DNA of 41,874 nucleotides from an uncultured Christensenellaceae bacterium (lineage in GTDB: Bacteria; Bacillota; Clostridia; Christensenellales; UBA3700): positions 1 through 41,874 of the forward strand of contig CAJUMY010000014.1 in NCBI GenBank assembly GCA_910587685.1, given 5' to 3'. The notes beneath the pieces are model-generated. The model was given only the letters and a program-made list of their open reading frames with translations, searched no databases and was not told where the DNA came from. Positions 25,315-33,447 of the stretch are shown here, in pieces (the stretch's first letter is position 1; each line of letters begins with the position of its first letter). Position numbers and translations under genes: made by a program.

Positions 25315-26909
25315 TGGAGAAAGTCGCAAAAAAGAAAAAAAGAAGCAGCTTTGCCGTCGGCGCGATGGTGCTTGCGGGAGCGGGATTCGTATCGAAGTTT
25401 TTGGGCGCGATATACAGAATACCGCTGACGAATATACTGGGAGCCGAAGGTATCGGTATGTATCAGCTCGTATTTCCGATATACGCGCTCATGCTCACGC
25501 TTTCTTCCGGCGGCGTGCCGTCGGCTATTGCGAGACTTGTCGCGGAAAGGAGCGGGGTGAACGATGAAGAAGGCGCCAAAAAGGTCTTTTTCAGTTCGGC
25601 GGTATTGCTCACTCTTTTCGGCGGTATCGCCGTTCTGTCGCTCGTTTTGCTCGCGCGTCCTCTTGCCGCGCTCCAAGGTAACGAAGCGCTTCGCTACGGT
25701 TATTACGCCATAGCGCCCGCAATACTTATAGTCGCCGGCAGCGCGTATTTTAAGGGGTGGTTCCAAGGCAATCTCGATATGATGCCGTCGGCGTATACTC
25801 AGCTGATAGAGCAGGGCGTGAAGATGGGCGCGGGGCTTTTTCTTTCCGCGTATCTCATGCGTTACGGCATAATTTACGCGGTCGTCGGCGCGATACTCGG
25901 CATTACGGTATCGGAACTCATTTCCTTTATCGTTATGTTCGTTATCTATATACGCAAAGGCAATTCGCTGAAGATACCGTCCGATATAGGGCTCAAAGAG
26001 AATATGACCGATATACTAAAGGTCGCTTTGCCGATAACGCTGAGCGGACTGGTATTCCCTCTCGTACAGTTCATAGATTCGGTGCTCATAGTGAACGCGC
26101 TCACGTTTTTCGGAGTTGAAAAGAGCCGTTCGACCGCTCTTTACGGATTGCTAACGGGACCCGTCAATTCGCTCGTAAATATGCCCGTGGTATTGACGCT
26201 CGCACTTTCGGTGGCGATAGTTCCGGTAGTCAGCGTCAACCGCATCAAAAGAGACGCCGACGCCGTGAAGGAAAAATGCAATACGGCGCTCAAACTTTCC
26301 TACATGCTGGGCGTGCCGTCGTTTCTCGGTATTTTCGTACTTGCCGAACTCATTATGAAGATACTTTATCCTACGCTGTCTTTAGAAGATATAACGATAT
26401 CGACGACTCTTCTTCGAGTGTCGTCTGTTTCGATATTGTTTCTTTCGGAAGTTCAGATATATACTTCGCTATTGCAGGCGCTGGACAAGACGAAGATAGG
26501 GATAATTTCGCTCTCCGTCGCGGCTCTTTTTAAGGTGATACTCGTAGTTGCGCTCGTTGGGTATCTCGGAATACTCGGCGCCGCGGTGGCGTCCGTCGCG
26601 TCGTATCTTATGATAGCGACTTTTGACAAGATATATATGCGAAAATATCTAGGCAAGGACGACCCGCTCGTAAAAGACGTTTCGAAAATACTGGTATCGG
26701 GACTCATAATGACGCTCTTCGTTTATATATCGGCGAGGTTTATACCGAATATTTACGTTTCGCTGATAGTATCTATTCTCATTGGAGTTGCAATATATCT
26801 CGTTTGTATGGTATTATTTAAGGTGATGAACGATAAGGAACTCGAAAGCGTTCCTTTCGGTAAATTGCTGAGATACGTCGGCAAAAAGATACGCTTTTGG
26901 GAGAAGTGA
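25314..26909 (+). CDS. MOP-family flippase, SpoVB/YabM-like
   Basis: A 531-residue integral membrane protein with about 14 hydrophobic helices and a Lys-rich cytoplasmic start (KVAKKKKRSS). The N-terminal GAMVLAGAGFVSKFLGAIYRIPL pattern (split by the first helix) and SGGVPSAIARLVAE are typical of the polysaccharide-biosynthesis/SpoVB branch of the MATE/MOP superfamily, which moves lipid-linked cell-wall or cortex precursors. It begins on the last base of the spoVT stop, so it is cotranslated. By position it matches Bacillus YabM; SpoVB proper is a close paralogue, so I leave the symbol empty. Confidence 0.88.
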   Translation: MEKVAKKKKRSSFAVGAMVLAGAGFVSKFLGAIYRIPLTNILGAEGIGMYQLVFPIYALMLTLSSGGVPSAIARLVAERSGVNDEEGAKKVFFSSAVLLTLFGGIAVLSLVLLARPLAALQGNEALRYGYYAIAPAILIVAGSAYFKGWFQGNLDMMPSAYTQLIEQGVKMGAGLFLSAYLMRYGIIYAVVGAILGITVSELISFIVMFVIYIRKGNSLKIPSDIGLKENMTDILKVALPITLSGLVFPLVQFIDSVLIVNALTFFGVEKSRSTALYGLLTGPVNSLVNMPVVLTLALSVAIVPVVSVNRIKRDADAVKEKCNTALKLSYMLGVPSFLGIFVLAELIMKILYPTLSLEDITISTTLLRVSSVSILFLSEVQIYTSLLQALDKTKIGIISLSVAALFKVILVVALVGYLGILGAAVASVASYLMIATFDKIYMRKYLGKDDPLVKDVSKILVSGLIMTLFVYISARFIPNIYVSLIVSILIGVAIYLVCMVLFKVMNDKELESVPFGKLLRYVGKKIRFWEK

Positions 26910-26911
26910 AT

Positions 26912-28324
26912 ATGATAAACGTGATAGGACTCGGTTTAAGTAAAGGAGATTTGACGCTGAGCGGCGTAGAAGCCGTCAAGAGAGCGAAATACGCCGTTTT
27001 CAAGACGGACAGAACGGAGACCTATGCGGCGAAGGAATACGTGACGGGAGAGAGCGAAACGCTCGATAGTTATTACGAGACGAGCGACGATTTCGACGAA
27101 ATGAACGATAGGATAGTCGACAGGTTAGTGTATCTTCACGAGAAGTATAAGGATATAGCTTACCTTGTCGGGGGGAGCGGTTTTGACGATAGGACCGTTC
27201 TTCTGCTTAAAGAAAGAGGCGAAGATATCAGTATAACGGCGGGAGTATCGCAGGAGCGTCTGGTATTATCTCCCGATACTTCAATGACCGTAATGTCGGC
27301 GTACGATATAGTGAACGCCGACTTCGTTATGCCCGAGAGCAGTATTCCGCTCGTCGTAAAGGAGATAGATAACGTATACGTCGCGGCGGAGTTAAAGCTC
27401 TTACTGGGCTCTCTCTACGGCGACGAGACGAAGATAACCGTCGTAAGCGGCGGCGAAAAGAAAACGATACCGCTATACGAACTCGACTCGCTAAGATCGT
27501 ACGATCACAAGACTATGCTCGAGATACGCCCCGTCGGTATAACGGAAAAAGAGAGATTCACGTTCGGCGACATAGTAAGGATATTGAAGCGGTTGAGAGA
27601 CAAGGAGAAGGGTTGCGAATGGGATAAGGCGCAGACGCACGAAAGCATACGTTCCAATCTCATAGAGGAAAGTTACGAGCTTCTCGAAGCTATCGACAAT
27701 AAAGATATAGAAAATATGATAGAGGAGTGCGGAGACGTGCTTCTTCAAAGTCTTTTTCACGCGGAGATAGCGAACGAAAAAGGCGAGTTTTGCGTATCGG
27801 ACGCGCTTAGCTATCTTGGAAAAAAACTAGTAACGAGACATACCCACATATTCGGAGACGTTATCGCAAATAACGCGAAAGAGGCGCTCGACGCGTGGGA
27901 AAACGCCAAGGCAAAGGAAAAGTCGCAAGAGAGCTTAGCAGAAAAGGTCGACGGTATAGCTAACAGTCTGCCGATCGTGATGCGCGCGGAAAAGACGCAG
28001 AAGAAGGCGGCGAAATACGGCTTTGACTTTAGCGATATCAACGACGCGGTGAAAAAAATATACGAAGAGACAGAGGAATTTCTATCCGCTTCCGACGAGG
28101 AAAAAGAGACGGAAGGAGGAGATCTTCTTTTTGCCGCTATCAACGTTTTACGTATGAGAGGCGTGGACGGGGAGCTTGCTCTAAAAAAGAGCCTCGATAA
28201 GTTCGTAAGACGTATCAAATATGCGGAGAAAAGAGCCGCAGAGACCGGTAAGGATATAAAAATGCTGACTGAAGAAGAGTTGGACGGGCTTTGGGAGGAG
28301 TGTAAGGCTAATGAAGATAGGTAA
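26912..28324 (+). CDS. mazG: MazG family NTP pyrophosphatase fused to a tetrapyrrole-methylase-like domain (YabN type)
   Basis: A 470-residue two-domain protein. Residues 1-220 look like an SAM-dependent (uroporphyrin-III C/tetrapyrrole) methylase domain (MINVIGLGLSKGDLTLSG, YLVGGSGFDD) but are diverged. The rest is MazG: GCEWDKAQTHESIRSNLIEE, ESYELLEAI, EECGDVLLQ with the metal-binding EExxE/ExxD pattern, and a second, shorter EETEEFLSAS repeat. MazG hydrolyses non-canonical or excess NTPs to NMP and pyrophosphate. The ATG at 26912 follows GGGAGAAG; the TTG at 26897 lies inside the upstream gene. The last 14 bases overlap dusB. Confidence 0.92.
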   Translation: MINVIGLGLSKGDLTLSGVEAVKRAKYAVFKTDRTETYAAKEYVTGESETLDSYYETSDDFDEMNDRIVDRLVYLHEKYKDIAYLVGGSGFDDRTVLLLKERGEDISITAGVSQERLVLSPDTSMTVMSAYDIVNADFVMPESSIPLVVKEIDNVYVAAELKLLLGSLYGDETKITVVSGGEKKTIPLYELDSLRSYDHKTMLEIRPVGITEKERFTFGDIVRILKRLRDKEKGCEWDKAQTHESIRSNLIEESYELLEAIDNKDIENMIEECGDVLLQSLFHAEIANEKGEFCVSDALSYLGKKLVTRHTHIFGDVIANNAKEALDAWENAKAKEKSQESLAEKVDGIANSLPIVMRAEKTQKKAAKYGFDFSDINDAVKKIYEETEEFLSASDEEKETEGGDLLFAAINVLRMRGVDGELALKKSLDKFVRRIKYAEKRAAETGKDIKMLTEEELDGLWEECKANEDR

Positions 28325-29240
28325 CGTCACTCTGAGCGGCGACGCAGTCCTCGCGCCTTTAGCCGGATTTACCGACGTTGGCATGAGAGCGATCGCGAAA
28401 AAATGCGGAGCGGCTCTCACGTATACCGAAATGGTATCGGCAAAAGGACTCGTTTACGACAGCGAAAAGACAAAAGAACTGCTCGTTACGTATCCTAGCG
28501 AAGTTCCCGCCGCCGTACAGATATTCGGAGGAGAAGAGGAGTATATAGGAAAAGCCGTCGCGAATAAGTGCCTCGCTAAATTCGATATAATAGATATCAA
28601 TATGGGCTGTCCCGTGCCTAAAATAGTTAAAAACAACGAAGGCTCCGCGCTTCTTAAAGATACGGACAGGGCGAAGAGAATAGTGGAAAGCGCTGTGAGA
28701 GCGAGTTCGGGAAGACCTGTGACCGTCAAGATGAGGATAGGATTCAAGTCGGGCGAAAACATTGCCGCCGCTTTTGCGAAAGCTCTCGAGGAGAGCGGCG
28801 CGTCGGCTATAGCCGTACACGGCAGAACCCGCGAGCAGTACTATAGCGGAGAAGCCGATTGGGGCGCTATAGCCGAAGTAGTTAAAAGCGTCGGTATTCC
28901 CGTATTTGCGAACGGAGACGTTGTGGATAGGGCAAGTTATGAGAGGATCAAGGAAGTCACGGGCGCAAGCGGAGTTATGATAGGACGCGGAGCGCTCGGC
29001 AATCCAACGATATTTTCGGAGATACGCGGAGTAGAAAACAACGCCGACAAAAAGGAACTTCTTCTCGAACAGATAAGCGTGCTGAGAGGGTACTATCCCG
29101 ACAGATACATATATAACACGATGAAAAAGCACGTGGGATATTACGCAAAGGGAATGAGAGACGCGCGCAAGGTGAAAGAAACCGTTTCGTCGGTAACGAG
29201 CGTAGGCGAACTCATAGCCGTAGTTGAGGATTTCTTTTGA
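28311..29240 (+). CDS. dusB: tRNA-dihydrouridine synthase
   Basis: A 309-residue FMN enzyme that reduces specific uridines in tRNA D-loops. The TIM-barrel motifs are LAPLAGFTDVGMR at 14-26, the catalytic Cys100 in DINMGCP, VKMRIGF, VHGRTREQYYSG, and the FMN phosphate-binding FANGDV and MIGRGALGNP segments. The short helical C-terminus MKKHVGYYAKGMRDARKVKE is typical of DusB. It starts within the end of mazG (14-base overlap), which places it at the end of the spoVT-flippase-mazG operon. Confidence 0.95.
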   Translation: MKIGNVTLSGDAVLAPLAGFTDVGMRAIAKKCGAALTYTEMVSAKGLVYDSEKTKELLVTYPSEVPAAVQIFGGEEEYIGKAVANKCLAKFDIIDINMGCPVPKIVKNNEGSALLKDTDRAKRIVESAVRASSGRPVTVKMRIGFKSGENIAAAFAKALEESGASAIAVHGRTREQYYSGEADWGAIAEVVKSVGIPVFANGDVVDRASYERIKEVTGASGVMIGRGALGNPTIFSEIRGVENNADKKELLLEQISVLRGYYPDRYIYNTMKKHVGYYAKGMRDARKVKETVSSVTSVGELIAVVEDFF

Positions 29241-29296
29241 TCGCTGACTCGCCGAAAACGCTATCGTTAGCATAGCCGCGTTTAATTATATAAAGT

Positions 29297-29329
29297 AACA
29301 TATGCCGCCGCGCGTTCATACCATATGTT
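29297..29329. repeat. Inverted repeat in the leader of the nitrilase-like gene
   Basis: AACATATG (29297-29304) and CATATGTT (29322-29329) are perfect inverted arms around 17 bases. The right arm touches the ribosome binding site (TGAGG), so pairing in RNA could hide it. Confidence 0.35.
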
Positions 29330-29340
29330 GAGGTATCGAA

Positions 29341-30018
29341 ATGAATGTGTTCTATTTAAGCGGTGAAGAAGAAAATATAGAAGCGGCGCTCGAATCCGTC
29401 GGAGACAACAGTCTCGTCATAATGGGCTACGGTGTCGTTAAAAATATCGATCTCGTAAAAGAACTCAACGGAGAGAGCAACGTGCTTCGCGCCGTCGCAT
29501 ATCTCTCGAGAAGTAAAAATTCGGTATTCATCGTGGGAGTGTACGCCGAGCTTTATGGAAAGGATTACGTTTCCGCGGCGGTTTTGGACAGAGGCAGGAT
29601 ACTGGGCATTTCCGATATGACGCACCTCGCGCAAGAGGACAAAGACGTCAGCCTCGGAAGCAGTTATCGGATATATTCAACGTGTCTTGGCAAGATAGGC
29701 GTAGTCGTCGGGAACGACGTCTTTTATCCCGAAGTTATAAGAGCCGTTACTTTAAGAGGAGCGGACTTTATCGTGAACGTCACGCCTTATAACGCCGTCA
29801 CGGGCTACGAGCTCGCGCTAAAAAGCAACGCGCTTTTCAACGGAATAATGATCTTTGCCGACAGCAGAGAAAGACGGTATCTCATCTCGAGAGACGGCGC
29901 GGTAACGCTGAGAAAGGATACGTCGCGCGTATCCGGACACTATATAGTGTCGCGAGACAGGACGCTTATCTCGGGACTTAGACAGGAGATATATAACGAT
30001 ATATATATCGAAGAATAG
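29341..30018 (+). CDS. Nitrilase-superfamily homologue lacking the catalytic Cys
   Basis: A 225-residue protein, shorter than typical nitrilases (260-300). The core segment KIGVVVGNDVFYPEVIRAVTLRGADFIVNVT aligns with the superfamily signature GxxICYDxxFPE...ALxLxGAD. The position of the catalytic Cys is Gly124, so normal amidase or nitrilase chemistry should be lost. The N-terminal Glu and central Lys of the triad are not evident either. It ends with REIYNDIYIE-like sequence. GAGG precedes the ATG. It may be a regulatory or structural relic; it lies between dusB and trmL, two tRNA-modification genes, but no functional link is shown. Confidence 0.65.
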   Translation: MNVFYLSGEEENIEAALESVGDNSLVIMGYGVVKNIDLVKELNGESNVLRAVAYLSRSKNSVFIVGVYAELYGKDYVSAAVLDRGRILGISDMTHLAQEDKDVSLGSSYRIYSTCLGKIGVVVGNDVFYPEVIRAVTLRGADFIVNVTPYNAVTGYELALKSNALFNGIMIFADSRERRYLISRDGAVTLRKDTSRVSGHYIVSRDRTLISGLRQEIYNDIYIEE

Positions 30019-30029
30019 AGCGTATCATA

Positions 30030-30161
30030 ATGCCGATATCGGAATACGCGAGTTTTGAGGGAAGCGCCGTTTTTACAAAAATCGGGGAGTTTTATTCGGC
30101 GCTCGGGATAAAAAGGCTTTCAAACGGCGACGCGTATAAAACTTATGAAAACAAAAAATAG
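30030..30161 (+). CDS. Possible small protein, 43 residues
   Basis: An ATG-started frame encodes MPISEYASFEGSAVFTKIGE and 23 more residues ending in KTYENKK. Codon use matches the neighbours and it fills the gap between the nitrilase-like gene and trmL almost exactly. The ribosome binding site is weak (AGAG), and I recognise no family. It could instead be the remnant of a longer gene. Confidence 0.4.
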   Translation: MPISEYASFEGSAVFTKIGEFYSALGIKRLSNGDAYKTYENKK

Positions 30162-30184
30162 AAATACATATATAGAGGTTTATT

Positions 30185-30670
30185 ATGATAAATATTGTGC
30201 TTGTAGAGCCCGAGATACCTCAAAATACGGGGAATATCGTTCGCACCTGCGCCGCGACGGGGGCGAAACTTCATCTTATCGAGCCGTTCGGATTCAGCTT
30301 CGAGGACAAGTATCTCAAGAGAGCGGGGCTCGACTACTGGGATCTTGCGGAGATAAAAAAATATAAGAATATCGAAGAATTTTTCAAAGAGAACAAGGGT
30401 CAATATTTTTTCGCCTCGACGAAATCTCCGAGAAATCACGTCGACGTGGAGTACGGCGAAGATTGCTACGTTTTCTTCGGGAAGGAGACGAAGGGTCTTC
30501 CCGAGACGCTTTTGAAGGAGCATTACGACGAGTGCATACGTATTCCCATGCGCAAAGAGACGAGATCGCTCAATCTTGCGAATTCCGTTGCCGTCATAGT
30601 GTACGAATATCACCGTCAGCATAATTTTAACGGGCTTCTCGAAGAGGGACGTTTGACAGAGAAGCAATAA
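30185..30670 (+). CDS. trmL: tRNA (cytidine/uridine(34)-2'-O)-methyltransferase
   Basis: A 161-residue SPOUT methyltransferase that methylates the wobble-position ribose of tRNA(Leu). The family landmarks are INIVLVEPEIPQNTGNIVRT at 2-21, the middle LDYWDL motif, YVFFGKETKGLPE, and the trefoil-knot SAM site IRIPMRKETRSLNLANSVAV (the last Asn-Ser-Val is diagnostic). The length is normal. GAGG lies upstream. After the stop the same frame stays open for a further 27 codons, see findings. Monocistronic status is not certain since there is no promoter immediately before it. Confidence 0.92.
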   Translation: MINIVLVEPEIPQNTGNIVRTCAATGAKLHLIEPFGFSFEDKYLKRAGLDYWDLAEIKKYKNIEEFFKENKGQYFFASTKSPRNHVDVEYGEDCYVFFGKETKGLPETLLKEHYDECIRIPMRKETRSLNLANSVAVIVYEYHRQHNFNGLLEEGRLTEKQ

Positions 30671-30854
30671 CGCTCGTATATCCCTAAATTCGACAAGTTC
30701 AAACATATCTCGGCGCTGTCGCTTTTGAAGATAAAGACAGGCGGCGTCAAATAATAAGCTATTTTACGTAGCGTATCGTTAATGTTTTGGAAATATAGCG
30801 AAGCGTTGATATTCACGGCGTACTTTACGCAAAATTTTATTATCATTTATTTAA

Positions 30855-30896
30855 TATTTGCGGCGGTTTGTTATTCTTTATCGCCGCGATTTTATT
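30855..30896 (+). terminator. Possible terminator in the trmL-pgk gap
   Basis: GCGGCG and CGCCGC around 30859-30888 form a short GC-rich stem with a 16-base AT loop, followed by GATTTTATTCTTT. The 472-base gap 30671-31142 holds this hairpin, the pgk promoter and a 112-base leader, and no gene that I can support. Confidence 0.45.
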
Positions 30897-30995
30897 CTTT
30901 CTCTGCCGATTTTCGCCTTCGCTTAGAGTTCGTCTCGGCAATAGGCAGATCTCGTTAAAAAAATAACGCTTCTTATTATTAAGAATAAAAATCTA

Positions 30996-31024
30996 TTGCA
31001 ATATTATAATCAATATGGTATAAT
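30996..31024 (+). promoter_or_regulatory. Sigma-A promoter of pgk
   Basis: TTGCAA at 30996-31001, a 17-base spacer, and a perfect TATAAT at 31019-31024. The leader is about 112 bases long. Confidence 0.75.
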
Positions 31025-31142
31025 ATTCCAGAAAAAAGCAGGGCGGCTCGAAAATTTGCTATGCGATTCGAAAGCGGCGACTGTTTTTAAGTAAAATAGG
31101 TAATAAATACTTTATACAACCATAAAAGGAGAGGCATTATTT

Positions 31143-32333
31143 ATGGATAAGAAATCTATCAAAGACGTGATCGTCAAGGGAAAGAAGTGTCTTGTCAGAG
31201 TGGACTTCAACGTACCGCTCAAAGACGGCGAAATTACGGATATGAACCGTATCAACGGCGCGTTGCCGACAATCAAGTATCTCATGGAGAACGGCGCGAA
31301 GGTCATTCTCTGTTCGCACCTCGGCAAGCCCAAGGGCGAGTTCAATATGAAGTATTCGCTTCGTCCCGTAGCGGATAAACTCAAGGAAATTTTCCCGAAT
31401 AAGGTCACTTTCGCGAGCGACGTTATAGGCGAGAGCGCAAAGAAAGCTGTCAGCGAATGTAACGACGGCGAAATAGTCCTTCTCGAAAATCTCAGATTCC
31501 ACAAGGAAGAAGAAGGCAACGATAAAGATTTCTGTAAGGCTCTTTCGGAGTTTGCCGATATATACGTCAACGACGCTTACGGTACCGCTCACAGAGCTCA
31601 CGCTTCTACCGCCGGTATCGTTCAGTACGGTTTTGTGAAAGACGCAGTTTGCGGATTCCTTATAGAGAAAGAACTCAAAATAATGGCTAAGTCGATAGAA
31701 GAGCCCGTAAGACCGTTCGTAGCTATTCTCGGCGGCGCGAAGGTTTCTTCGAAGATAGGCGTTATCGAGAATCTCATGAAGAAAGTCGATACCATAATCA
31801 TCGGCGGAGCTATGACGTATACGTTCAAGAAGGCTCAGGGATATACTATCGGAACTTCGCTCTGCGAGGACGATAAGGTCGAGGATGCAAAGAGATTCAT
31901 CGAAGAGGCCGAGAAGCTCGGAGTCAAGATGATGCTCCCCGTCGACACTCTTGCGGCTGACGCTTTCGATAACGACGCTAACACGAAGATAGTCGAGGGA
32001 AATATCCCCGACGGTTGGATGGGACTCGATATAGGTCCTAAGACTGCGGAACTTTATTATAACGAGATAGTGAAGGCGAATACAGTCGTATGGAACGGAC
32101 CTATGGGCGCGTTCGAGATGCCTAATTTCTCGGCAGGTACGAGAAGAGTAGCGGAAGCGCTTGCAGACTCTAAGGGAACGACTATCGTCGGCGGCGGAGA
32201 TTCCGCGGCGGCTATCGCGCAGCTCGGATTTGCAGACAAGGTATCGCACGTTTCTACGGGCGGCGGCGCAAGTCTTGAACTTATGGAAGGCAAGATACTT
32301 CCCGGCATCGCTTGTCTTAATGACGCGGAGTAA
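31143..32333 (+). CDS. pgk: Phosphoglycerate kinase
   Basis: A 396-residue glycolytic enzyme that transfers phosphate from 1,3-bisphosphoglycerate to ADP. Visible are the substrate-binding RVDFNVPLKDGEITD at 19-33, the SHLGKPKG loop, the ATP-binding LGGAKVSSKIGVI region, and the C-terminal GGGDSAAAI and STGGGASLE loops. The length is standard. AAAGGAGAGG precedes the ATG. The codons are noticeably biased to a small set (for example AAG, CTC, GGC), as expected for a highly expressed gene. tpiA follows after 164 bases, with a hairpin in between. Confidence 0.97.
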   Translation: MDKKSIKDVIVKGKKCLVRVDFNVPLKDGEITDMNRINGALPTIKYLMENGAKVILCSHLGKPKGEFNMKYSLRPVADKLKEIFPNKVTFASDVIGESAKKAVSECNDGEIVLLENLRFHKEEEGNDKDFCKALSEFADIYVNDAYGTAHRAHASTAGIVQYGFVKDAVCGFLIEKELKIMAKSIEEPVRPFVAILGGAKVSSKIGVIENLMKKVDTIIIGGAMTYTFKKAQGYTIGTSLCEDDKVEDAKRFIEEAEKLGVKMMLPVDTLAADAFDNDANTKIVEGNIPDGWMGLDIGPKTAELYYNEIVKANTVVWNGPMGAFEMPNFSAGTRRVAEALADSKGTTIVGGGDSAAAIAQLGFADKVSHVSTGGGASLELMEGKILPGIACLNDAE

Positions 32334-32343
32334 CATAAAAACG

Positions 32344-32377
32344 TCGAGGCTGTCCTTTAATGGACGGCTTCGGTTTT
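32344..32377 (+). terminator. Probable terminator or attenuator between pgk and tpiA
   Basis: TCGAGGCTGTCC (32344-32355) pairs with GGACGGCTTCGG (32362-32373) through a 12-bp stem with some G-U pairs, then TTTT. Partial read-through to tpiA is possible. Confidence 0.55.
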
Positions 32378-32497
32378 AAGTAAGACGCGGCCTTTCGTAT
32401 TCCGCTTGACAATATCGAGTACTTTATCGAAAAGCGGATAGCGACCGAGGGCGTTCTTACGGTATAAAAAATAACGAATAATTTTACGAGGTGTAAT

Positions 32498-33247
32498 ATG
32501 AGAAGACCTATTATAGCAGGAAACTGGAAGATGAATAACACTATAGCAGAGACGAAGGCTCTCCTTACCGAGCTGAAGCCGTTAGTAAAGGACGCTGAGG
32601 CGGAGGTAGTCGTTTGCGTTCCTTATACCGATATCGCTACTGCCGGCGAGATAATTAAGGGAAGCAATATAAAGCTCGGAGCGGAGAACGTTCACTGGGC
32701 TGAAAAAGGAGCTTTCACCGGCGAGATCAGCGCAAAGATGCTCAAAGAGCTCGACGTTGAATACGTTATCATCGGACACAGCGAAAGAAGACAGTATTTC
32801 GGCGAAAGCGACGAGACCGTCAATATGAGAGTAAAGGCTGCGCTTGCCGCAGGACTCAAGCCCATCATCTGCGTCGGAGAGAGTCTTGACGAGAGAGAAG
32901 GCAATAAGACGGAGAGCGTAGTAAGGACTCAGACCGCAGGCGCGCTCAAAGATATAGACAAGAGCGAACTTGACAATATCGTCATCGCTTACGAGCCTAT
33001 CTGGGCTATCGGTACCGGCAGGACCGCAACGTCGGAGCAGGCTAACGAGACTATCAAAGTTATTCGCGACGTCGTAGCCGAGCTTTACTGCAGAGATTGC
33101 GCTGAGAACAAAGTAAGAATACAGTACGGCGGCAGTATGAACCCCAAGAACGTAAAGGAGCTCATGGCTATGCCGGAGATAGACGGCGGACTCATCGGCG
33201 GAGCTTCGCTCAAGGCTGTAGATTTCTCCAACGTAGTTAATTTCTGA
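32498..33247 (+). CDS. tpiA: Triosephosphate isomerase
   Basis: A 249-residue TIM-barrel enzyme that interconverts dihydroxyacetone phosphate and glyceraldehyde 3-phosphate. The catalytic residues are visible: Lys11 in AGNWKMN, His in IIGHSERRQYFGE, and Glu in YEPIWAIGTGRTAT. The phosphate-gripping IQYGGSMNPKN and GLIGGASL segments are intact. GAGGTG precedes the ATG. It belongs with pgk and gpmI in a lower-glycolysis cluster that here lacks gap and eno. Confidence 0.97.
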   Translation: MRRPIIAGNWKMNNTIAETKALLTELKPLVKDAEAEVVVCVPYTDIATAGEIIKGSNIKLGAENVHWAEKGAFTGEISAKMLKELDVEYVIIGHSERRQYFGESDETVNMRVKAALAAGLKPIICVGESLDEREGNKTESVVRTQTAGALKDIDKSELDNIVIAYEPIWAIGTGRTATSEQANETIKVIRDVVAELYCRDCAENKVRIQYGGSMNPKNVKELMAMPEIDGGLIGGASLKAVDFSNVVNF

Positions 33248-33269
33248 TATAGGCTGAAATGGAAATACG

Positions 33270-33345
33270 CCGCATATGTATATCAATATTTATATGCGGA
33301 TAATGTTTGGATACAGGCGTGTAGAGTGTGTTTATACGCCTGTAT
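33270..33345. repeat. Two consecutive hairpins between tpiA and gpmI
   Basis: The first pairs CCGCATAT (33270-33277) with ATATGCGG (33292-33299). The second pairs ATACAGGCGT (33311-33320) with ACGCCTGTAT (33336-33345). Neither is followed by a T run, so they look more like RNA-stability or processing elements than terminators. Confidence 0.5.
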
Positions 33346-33447
33346 TCGAGCTTAAACCGATGTATTTACGCGGTAAAACGGATATTATTCCGCGGCAGTA
33401 AGTAATTTTCGGATAAATAATAAATATCTATAAATAAGGTGTAAATC

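Noticed and set aside
31137..32336. 399-codon minus-strand open frame
   Set aside because: Antisense shadow of pgk, whose sense product is unmistakable.
32399..32440. TTGACA at 32405 as a tpiA promoter
   Set aside because: No acceptable -10 box lies 16-18 bases downstream.
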